The position numbers were made by a program, and so were the translations under genes. From Elusimicrobia bacterium UBA5214 (GTDB lineage Bacteria; Elusimicrobiota; UBA5214), in assembly GCA_002412545.1 (NCBI GenBank), contig DHVG01000011.1, forward strand, positions 1 through 19,945: a stretch of 19,945 nt of DNA, in the 5' to 3' direction. This document shows positions 6,580 through 13,200 of this stretch, one piece after another (within the stretch, counting starts at the first letter, position 1; the number at the start of each line of letters is the position of its first letter). The notes below the pieces were generated by a model. That model searched no databases and was not told the DNA's origin. It worked only from the letters and a program-made list of their open reading frames with translations.

Positions 6580-7458
6580 ATGAAAAGATATCGCTTGCCA
6601 ATACTTTTGTTTCTTTTACTCCTTCTTGAATTGGGTAGGGTCTATTATAATAAATATTACAAACCGCATCTTGAAAGAGTCAAGCAACTCAAAGAAAAAA
6701 CACAAATAATTGAAATCCCACCAGTGGAACAACCAAAAGAAGAAGTGGTCATCTCGTCACCACTCCCTCCACCTAAACCAGTGGAAAAAAAACCTCCTAA
6801 ACCAATAGTAGAAATTTCTACTATCCCTCCAGCAGGAATGGATTATGTCTCTTCAGGAGAATTCATTATCGGTAGTGATGAAGGGACAGAATTTGAAAAA
6901 CCAAAACGTAAAGTCTATTTGAAAGATTTCTTCATTGACAAATATGAAGTTACTAATGCCGAATATAAAAAATTTCTTGACGCTACCGGATATAAACCAC
7001 CGAAAGATTGGACAGATAACAATTATCCTGCGGGCAAAGGAAATTATCCAGTGACTAATGTTACTTATACCGATACCGAAAATTATGCAAAATGGACCGG
7101 GAAAAGATTACCTTCCGAAGAAGAATGGGAAAAGTCTGCCCGCGGTACCGATGGAAGAAAATATCCCTGGGGTAATCAGTGGCTGGAAGAAAGAGCAAAT
7201 GTGCGAGTGGGCTTCAAAAAAAGTTCACTACAAGCAGTAGGAATTTATCCAAAAGGAGTAAGTCCGTATGGCGGTTATGACCTCTCCGGAAATGTCTGGG
7301 AATGGACAAGTAGTAAATTTGATAAAAAATATCGGATTATTCGGGGAGGAAGTTTTTTGCAACCTCCGGAATTATCCAGAACATCATTCCGTGATTTTTA
7401 TGAAGCAGATAAATTCAGGGAAGATATTGGTTTTCGTTGTGTAAAAGATGTAAAATAG
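6580..7458 (+). CDS. Anchored FGE/SUMF-fold protein without the catalytic cysteine pair
   Basis: This 292-residue protein has an N-terminal signal-anchor helix (about 5-20), so it should sit outside the cytoplasmic membrane. A proline-rich, probably extended linker follows (47-84), then a formylglycine-generating-enzyme (SUMF1-type) domain (84-290). Family hallmarks are 'Y.SSGEFIIGSDEG..FEKP' (89-108), 'YEVTNAEYKKFLDATGY' (122-138), 'RLPSEEEWEKSARG' (176-189), 'YPWGN' (195-199), 'GGYDLSGNVWEWTSS' (231-245), 'RGGSF' (255-259) and 'DIGFRC' (282-287). True sulfatase-activating FGEs use a cysteine pair in the strand after RGGSW. Here that region (258-280) has no cysteine, and the only Cys is the structural-looking one in FRC. 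I infer a binding or structural role, as in other non-catalytic members. An in-frame TGA at 6574-6576 forces ATG 6580, which has no Shine-Dalgarno. The substrate or partner is unknown. Confidence 0.85.
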   Translation: MKRYRLPILLFLLLLLELGRVYYNKYYKPHLERVKQLKEKTQIIEIPPVEQPKEEVVISSPLPPPKPVEKKPPKPIVEISTIPPAGMDYVSSGEFIIGSDEGTEFEKPKRKVYLKDFFIDKYEVTNAEYKKFLDATGYKPPKDWTDNNYPAGKGNYPVTNVTYTDTENYAKWTGKRLPSEEEWEKSARGTDGRKYPWGNQWLEERANVRVGFKKSSLQAVGIYPKGVSPYGGYDLSGNVWEWTSSKFDKKYRIIRGGSFLQPPELSRTSFRDFYEADKFREDIGFRCVKDVK

Positions 7459-7462
7459 AAAA

Positions 7463-7560
7463 TTGGTCTGCAAAATGTTTTTCTCACTTTATAATTTATT
7501 TCTATGTTTCTTGGAATCAGAAATAAATTTGATCTCGTTCGAAAAAATTTTGCAAACCAA
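7463..7560. repeat. Nested inverted-repeat (cruciform-like) intergenic element
   Basis: TTGGTCTGCAAAAT (7463-7476) pairs with 7547-7560 with one mismatch. Inside it, AATTTATTTCT (7493-7503) pairs perfectly with AGAAATAAATT (7519-7529) around a 15-base loop. The two stems nest properly. No T-run follows on either strand, so a terminator is unlikely. The element ends 2 bases before the Shine-Dalgarno-like AAGGGGAG of the next gene, where a folded leader could affect translation or message stability. Confidence 0.55.
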
Positions 7561-7576
7561 GTAAGGGGAGAAAAGC

Positions 7577-8440
7577 ATGAAAAAAGGAGTTGGACAGTTT
7601 ATTGTTTTTATTTTAATTTTTTGTTTTTTCGCCATCCCACTGCCATATTATCCCACTAATTCACTAATTCACCAATTCACCAATTCGCTAATCTACGCGG
7701 AAGTGAACTTACTGGAACCTTTACGTCCTGGTATAGAAGGTCAAATACCAGAAAAAACCACGGCAATAATCCTTGAAGGTTTAGGATTTAATCTTGCTGA
7801 TAACTATTGGGAACTGCCTTTTCTTTTAGCTTTCCGTCCAACTACTGACTACGAATTCGGTGCAAGAGTAAGTATAAGAGCAATTAAGCCAGTTAACAAA
7901 TGGACTAATGGTATTACCGATACTCTGATTGCCGGCAAATATATTTTTTTCCGTGAAAGTATCGCCTATCCAACAATTTTTGCTGAAGCCGGTATTTCAC
8001 TTCCTTCCGGTGATTTTGACCGCAGATTGGGTAATGGTGCTTTAAGTTTTCTTCTTGCTGGTGGTATGGAAAGAACAATCGGTGAAATCCATGAAAATAT
8101 TTTTTTGAATTACCGTTACAATTTAAAAAATTCTGATGATTATCAATTCGGCAATGTGTTTGGTTACACCGCTGGGCTTGGTTACCCTTTGAAAAAACCG
8201 GTAAAATTAGCCGAAAACATACTCCTCGTCGGTGATTGGAAAATATTTGGTGAACTGAAAGGTTGGTATCACACCGACGACATAGACAAAGGAGTAAGTC
8301 GGGCTAATGCTAAAAATGAACTCTATCTTTCCTTTGGAGTAAAATATAAATCTAAATGGGGTAAATATGCACTTGCTTTACTGCTTGGTTTGACTAAAGA
8401 AAGTTCTTCATATCAGGTCTATTTAAGTGCCCGTTACTAA
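7577..8440 (+). CDS. Predicted outer-membrane beta-barrel protein (MetA-pathway/phenol-type)
   Basis: This 287-residue protein has a hydrophobic signal segment (about 8-22) and no later membrane helix. The body alternates polar and hydrophobic residues in beta-strand fashion and ends in an aromatic residue (SARY), as outer-membrane barrels do. The stretch 'DTLIAGKYIFF...YPTIFAEAGISLPSGDFDRRLGNG..SFLLAGG' (about 115-161) resembles the 'MetA-pathway of phenol degradation' porin-like family. This is recognition by pattern only, so the transported substrate is unknown. Between the signal's hydrophobic core and the likely cleavage region (near YAEV, 40-43) lies a repeat-derived peptide, PTNSLIHQFTNSLI (26-39). 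An AAGGGGAG ribosome-binding site (7563-7570) precedes ATG 7577. It may be co-transcribed with the FGE-like gene, but the structured 7463-7560 element lies between them. Confidence 0.7.
   Translation: MKKGVGQFIVFILIFCFFAIPLPYYPTNSLIHQFTNSLIYAEVNLLEPLRPGIEGQIPEKTTAIILEGLGFNLADNYWELPFLLAFRPTTDYEFGARVSIRAIKPVNKWTNGITDTLIAGKYIFFRESIAYPTIFAEAGISLPSGDFDRRLGNGALSFLLAGGMERTIGEIHENIFLNYRYNLKNSDDYQFGNVFGYTAGLGYPLKKPVKLAENILLVGDWKIFGELKGWYHTDDIDKGVSRANAKNELYLSFGVKYKSKWGKYALALLLGLTKESSSYQVYLSARY
7651..7693 (+). repeat. In-frame tandem simple repeat in the barrel protein's signal region
   Basis: About five degenerate copies of an 8-9-base unit (CACTAATT, CACCAATT) run through this stretch and encode the peptide at residues 25-39. 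The repeat is open in the coding frame and separates the hydrophobic core of the signal from the mature protein. Confidence 0.65.
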
Positions 8441-8455
8441 ATAAAACTGTTATTT

Positions 8456-8511
8456 CCGTTGGGACCGTTTTGACCGTTAACGGACTTAACCGAACTAACG
8501 GACAGACGGAC
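8456..8511. repeat. Cluster of CCGTT/AACGG motifs upstream of parA
   Basis: CCGTT occurs at 8456-8460, 8465-8469 and 8474-8478. AACGGAC occurs at 8479-8485 and 8497-8503, and ACGGAC at 8506-8511. They include the perfect palindrome CCGTTAACGG (8474-8483). The array fills most of the 85-base gap before parA and has no Shine-Dalgarno in it. It could be an operator or centromere-like site for the Par proteins, or just a genome-wide simple repeat. It does not match the canonical parS (TGTTTCACGTGAAACA). Confidence 0.5.
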
Positions 8512-8525
8512 TAAACGCTTTTCAG

Positions 8526-9329
8526 ATGAAAATTATTGCTATTGTCAATCAAAAAGGTGGTGTCGGTAAAACTACTACCGCAGTAAATTTAGCAACTTCC
8601 TTAGCACATTTCACGAAAAATGTGTTACTCATTGATTTTGACCCGCAAGGTAATGCGACCAGCGGTTTAGGAATTGATAAAAATAATCTAAAAAAAACAG
8701 TTTACAACTTAATTTTAGATGAAGTTCCTTTATCGGAAGTGATTATTTCTACCCCGGTTGACTTTCTGGATTTAATCCCGGCAAATCTTGACCTAATCGG
8801 TGCCGAAATTGAATTAGTCAATCTTCTTGCCCGAGAATATAAATTAAAAAATGTTTTAGAAAAAATTATCGCTTCCGGCGGTAATCAACCTCTCGCGGTT
8901 AGCCAACCCCTCTATGATTACATTTTTATTGATTGTCCGCCATCATTAGGTTTACTTACCGTAAACGCTTTAACTGCAGTAAAGAGTTTCCTTATTCCTT
9001 TATCTTGTGAATATTATCCACTGGAAGGGTTAACCCAACTCTTAAAAACGGTAGATTTAATCCGTGATAATTTGAATCCGGATTTATTTCTTGAAGGTGT
9101 CCTCTTAACGATGTATGATGGACGGGTAAAACTTTCTGAACAGGTGAAAGAAGAAATAAAAAAATTTTTTCAGGATAAAGTTTACCAAACGATTATCCCG
9201 AGAAATGTGCGTCTTGCCGAAGCACCAAGTTATGGTAAACCAGCACTGCTCTATGACGCCAATTCTAAAGGTGCCCAAGCATACTTAGATTTAGCTAAAG
9301 AAATTTTGAACACGAATTTACCCCGTTAG
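8526..9329 (+). CDS. parA: ParA/Soj chromosome-partitioning ATPase
   Basis: This 267-residue MinD/ParA-type ATPase binds DNA non-specifically as an ATP dimer and works with ParB to segregate the origin region. The deviant Walker A is KGGVGKTTT (10-18, with signature Lys10 and P-loop Lys15), followed by LLIDFDPQGN (34-43), Walker B YIFIDCPPS (132-140) and 'PRNVRLAEAPSYGKP' (225-239). The length is typical of chromosomal Soj. An additional segment at about 117-129 (SGGNQPLAVSQPL), just before Walker B, is encoded by a tandem duplication and is not usual for the family. The start is fixed by homology (MKIIAIVNQKGG) and lacks a Shine-Dalgarno. parB follows after 91 bases. The last codons and stop lie within a perfect 13-bp inverted repeat. 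Confidence 0.95.
   Translation: MKIIAIVNQKGGVGKTTTAVNLATSLAHFTKNVLLIDFDPQGNATSGLGIDKNNLKKTVYNLILDEVPLSEVIISTPVDFLDLIPANLDLIGAEIELVNLLAREYKLKNVLEKIIASGGNQPLAVSQPLYDYIFIDCPPSLGLLTVNALTAVKSFLIPLSCEYYPLEGLTQLLKTVDLIRDNLNPDLFLEGVLLTMYDGRVKLSEQVKEEIKKFFQDKVYQTIIPRNVRLAEAPSYGKPALLYDANSKGAQAYLDLAKEILNTNLPR
8878..8912 (+). repeat. Tandem duplication inside parA
   Basis: GCGGTAATCAACCTCTC (8878-8894) is followed directly by GCGGTTAGCCAACCCCTC (8895-8912). These are two imperfect copies of a 17-18-base unit. Together they encode the extra segment at residues 118-129 that precedes Walker B of ParA. Confidence 0.55.
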
Positions 9330-9374
9330 AAAAGATGGAACTTTCTAACGGGGTGAACACGAATGCACACGAAT
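9308..9374 (+). repeat. ACACGAAT direct repeats across the end of parA
   Basis: GAACACGAAT occurs at 9308-9317 (inside parA) and 9355-9364, and CACACGAAT occurs at 9366-9374. With the inverted repeat between them, the sequence around the parA stop is made largely of repeats. Confidence 0.5.
9320..9354. repeat. Perfect 13-bp inverted repeat spanning the parA stop codon
   Basis: ACCCCGTTAGAAA (9320-9332) and TTTCTAACGGGGT (9342-9354) are exact inverse copies around a 9-base loop. The left arm contains the last codons and TAG stop (9327-9329) of parA. There is no T-run, so it is not a standard terminator. It may act as an RNA hairpin between parA and parB, for example to set their relative expression. 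Confidence 0.6.
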
Positions 9375-9385
9375 AGAAAATTTGT

Positions 9386-9412
9386 CGCGGTAATCCGCGT
9401 GTAAGCAGGAGG
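9386..9412 (+). promoter_or_regulatory. Small hairpin and Shine-Dalgarno before parB
   Basis: A short GC-rich hairpin, CGCGG-TAAT-CCGCG (9386-9399), lies 7 bases upstream of the ribosome-binding site AGGAGG (9407-9412), which is 8 bases before ATG 9421. The strong site supports this parB start. The hairpin could tune parB translation. Confidence 0.55.
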
Positions 9413-9420
9413 AAAAATAA

Positions 9421-10278
9421 ATGCATCAAGCACTTGGTAAAGGATTAGAAGCGTTAATACCTAAATCACAGATTACCGATTACAAATTGCAAATTAGTGA
9501 AGGAATTGTAAAAGTTCCGATTGAAAAGATTAAACCGAATCGTTATCAGCCGAGAAATAAGTTTAAAGAAGAAAATCTAACTGAATTAGCTAATTCAATT
9601 AAAGAGAAAGGTCTCTTACAGCCGTTAGTTATTTCTCCGAGTGCAATTCCTGGTGAATATGAACTACTTGCCGGAGAAAGACGACTGCGGGCAGCAAAAC
9701 TTGCTGGATTGAATGAGGTAAAGGTAATTATTCGTCCCGAAGTTACTGAACAGGAACGGTTACAGATTTCTTTAATTGAAAATTTACAACGCGAAGATTT
9801 GAATCCAATTGAAGAAGCACAGGCATACCAAAAATTAATTAAAGAATTTGGTTTAACTCAGGAAGAACTTGCACAGCGTCTTGGTAAAAGCCGTGCCGCA
9901 ATTGCAAATACTCTGCGTCTTTTAAACTTACCTCAAGAAATTAAAGAGACAATTGCCTCCGGGACTATCTCCTCCGGACATGCACGCAATCTGGTTGGTT
10001 TACCGGTGGAAGAAATACAAAAATTAGTCCAACGGATTATTCAGGAACGGCTTTCGGTACGGGAAACGGAAAAGATAGTAGAAAGGTTTAAGGTTGAAAG
10101 TTTAAAGTTAAGAAAGAAAAAGAAAATTTTACCGGAATTAGTCTCGCTTAGTGAGGAACTCCAACATCTTCTCGGGACGAAGATAAAAATCAAAGGAAAC
10201 ACAAAAAAAGGTAGGATTGAAATCTATTACTACTCACTTAGCGATTTAGAACGGTTAATTGGTCTAATTAAGAGATAA
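9421..10278 (+). CDS. parB: ParB/Spo0J CTP-dependent partition protein
   Basis: This 285-residue centromere-binding CTPase loads at parS, slides along DNA and stimulates ParA. Motifs are the N-terminal 'GKGLEALIP' (6-14) that touches ParA, RYQPR (41-45), the CTP-binding GERRLRAA (85-92), the ENLQRED box (120-126), a helix-turn-helix (about 146-167) and a C-terminal dimerisation region (about 237-285). Length and order are typical of chromosomal ParB. Two stretches look repeat-derived: QITDYKLQIS (17-26, nt 9469-9497) in the N-terminal linker, and FKVESLKLRK (223-232, nt 10085-10113) in the linker before the C-terminal domain. Both are in flexible regions where insertions are tolerated. It forms an operon with parA. 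Its 3' end overlaps the convergent kinase gene by 11 bases. No canonical parS was found in the window. Confidence 0.95.
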   Translation: MHQALGKGLEALIPKSQITDYKLQISEGIVKVPIEKIKPNRYQPRNKFKEENLTELANSIKEKGLLQPLVISPSAIPGEYELLAGERRLRAAKLAGLNEVKVIIRPEVTEQERLQISLIENLQREDLNPIEEAQAYQKLIKEFGLTQEELAQRLGKSRAAIANTLRLLNLPQEIKETIASGTISSGHARNLVGLPVEEIQKLVQRIIQERLSVRETEKIVERFKVESLKLRKKKKILPELVSLSEELQHLLGTKIKIKGNTKKGRIEIYYYSLSDLERLIGLIKR

Positions 10279-13200
10279 GTGTCTGCTTGAGGAGAGTAAG
10301 TAGGTCAGTAATTTGATAAGGTTTTTGAATAAATTTAAACCCTTTTTCCTGGATAATTGAAAGTTGCGTTTTTTCGTCAAGATAACCGCTGGTAAAAATA
10401 ACTTTTAATTCCGGATTCAAGGTAAGCAGTTCGTCCACTAATTCTATCCCCGGTCTATCTCCAAGCACAATATCGGTAAAAACCAGGTGAAATTCACCTT
10501 TTTCTTGCTGATAAATATCTAACGCTTCTTTAACACTCCCAGCAGAAAATACGGTATAACCGTTTTTCTTTAAAACACGTTCACTAAATTTTCTTACCCC
10601 CTCCTCATCTTCAACTAAAAGGATTCTTTCACCTTTACCCTTAAGTTCTGCTGAAGTAACAACCTCTTCTTTACTTTCTTTTTCTCCGGCAATACCAAAT
10701 ACCGGTAAATAAATCTTGAAAACTGTTCCTTGACCAGGTTCACTATAGACATTGACCCAACCGTTATGCTGTTTGACTATACCATAGACCGTAGATAAAC
10801 CCAGTCCGGTCCCTTTACCGGTTTCTTTGGTAGTAAAGAAAGGTTCAAAAATATGTTGGAGAGTTTCTTTATCCATCCCTGAACCCGTATCCTGCACCGA
10901 AAGAGAAACAAACTTTCCCACTCGTGCTTCCGGATTAGCATTCACATATTCTTCATCAATAGTTACATTTTCCGTTTTCAGGGTAAGTGTTCCACCGTTC
11001 GGCATCGCATCCCGGGCATTAACAACTAAGTTCATCAGCACTTGTTCAACCTGTCCCGGGTCAACTTTAACTACCGATAATTTCGGTTCCAATATCGTGA
11101 CTAACTCAATATCCTCTCCAATAATCCGGTGGAGCATTTTTTCTATATCACTAACCAAAGTATTGAGATTAACTATTTGTGGTTGAAGCACCTGTTTTCG
11201 GCTGAAAGCAAGCAGTTTACGGGTAAGGGCAGCTGCATGGTCAGCAGCTTTCTTGATTTCTTCAAGGTCAGCACGGGAAGGGTCATTCTCCGGAAGAGCA
11301 GCCAAAAGAAGTTGACTGTAGCCAATAATTGCGGTAAGCATATTATTAAAATCATGAGCAATACCGCCGGAAAATCTTCCAATTGCTTCCATTTTCTGTG
11401 CCTGAAGAAACTGGTCCTCCAGACGCCTGTGCTCGGTAATATCCTCAAAACTTTCAATACCGCCAATGCGCTGTCCGGTACTATTATACAATAAGTCAAC
11501 ATTCTTACTGATAATGCGTAATTGACCATCCTTTCTTCTTAGCGTACATTCTTTATTAAAAATTGGTTTTTTGACTTCTTCTGAATAGAGACCACATTTT
11601 TCTTTGCAAGGTTGTTCAGCGAAAAGTAAACACTCTTTACCTAATGTTTCTTCCGGTGTATAGCCGGTGATTTCAACTGCTCTTTTATTCCAACTGGTAA
11701 TAAGACGGTTTGTATCCACAGTAAAAATAGCACTGGGAGTAACACTGACAATATGTTCAGCGTATTCTTTGCTTTCTTTCAAATCTTTCTCGGCTTGCTT
11801 ACGCTCAGTGATGTCCTTCTCAAAATATACAGCACCTACTATTTTACCTTCTTTGACTAAGGGCGACCCAGATATTTCTACCCAAAACCGATTTCCCTTC
11901 TTGTCAATCACCTCAATTGGGTAGGGTTCAATCTTTTCACCTCTTAATCTCCGGATAAAATTTTTCTTCACCAGGTGACGATACTCGGGTGGAACCGGAA
12001 TGGTAAAAGATTTACCGATGAGGTTGCCAAATGTCTCAATACTTTTTTTATTGCCAAAAATAAATTTACCTTCTAAGTTTACGGCAAAAATGAAATCGTT
12101 GGATGTCTCGATTAACGAACGATATTTCTCTTCGCTTTCAATTAATGTTTCTTCAGCACGTTTGCGCTCGCTGATGTCGGCTATGATGTGAACATACCCG
12201 GTTGGATTACCTTTTTCGTCTGCGAGCGGGTCAGCAGTAACCTCAAACCACCGGTCACCAATTTGTAGATTCATACTCTCTCTATGCCGGCTTTTTTGCA
12301 TGCGCACGATTGGGCAACCCTCAATTGGTTTTGAAGTACCGTGCACAAGTTCCCAACAAGTCCTGCCGATGATTTCGCTGGCAGGTTTTCCAAACATCTT
12401 AGTTGTGGCTTTGTTGCATTGCAGGATTTTGTTATTTTTATCCATAAGACAGAGGGAGTCGCCAATTGCGTCAAAAGTGCTCTGCCATTTCTCGCTGGAA
12501 AGTCGCAGGGCATCCTCGGTACGCTTATGCTCGGTGATGTCCCTGCTTATACCCACGAATCCTATTGGTTTGCCATCCGTACCTTGCATGATGGCTACAC
12601 TCATCTCTACAGAAATTCTACTTCCGCTCTTGGTGACGATGTGATACTCTCGGTTCTTGACGTATCCCTTCTCAAGCACCTCCCGCATACCTGCTAGCGC
12701 TTTTTCTCGGTCTTCAGGAGCGATAAGGTCAAAGCTGCTTTTTCCAATCAAGTCTCTCTTGTCATCAGTGCCGTACATTGCCAGGGTTGCTTCATTGACA
12801 TCTATGATCTTCGCCTCTAAGTCACTGATTACGACGCTATCTGTGGACATTTCTACAGCGTTAGAGAGCCGGACCAATTTTTCCTCCGCCTGTTTACGCT
12901 CGGTGATGTCCTGTAGGGTGCCTACCATCTTGACCACACGACCTTTGGTATCATGAAATGGTTCAATATGAACGAGAAAATTTCGCACTGATCCCCAGGC
13001 TGGATTACCGCGAAATTCAACAGTAATGAATTCGCCGTTTTCTGCGGCATGCGTAGCCGATTGCACGATGTGCCTGTCCTCCGGATGCGCACACTCTAAG
13101 AATTCCGGGAAAAGCGGAGTTTCTGCGGAGGGGTCAAATCCAGTTAAGTGAAACATCTCAGCTGACCAGGTAAATATTCCGGTTGCCACATCCAGTTCCC

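Noticed and set aside
8441..8525. Canonical parS before parA
   Set aside because: No TGTTTCACGTGAAACA-like sequence is found here or elsewhere by eye. The CCGTTAACGG palindrome is different and is reported only as a hypothesis.
9014..9022. DnaA-box-like TTATCCACT near parAB, hinting at an origin
   Set aside because: It is a single 8-of-9 match inside the parA coding sequence, with no cluster of boxes and no AT-rich unwinding element. dnaA, dnaN, gidAB and similar genes are absent.
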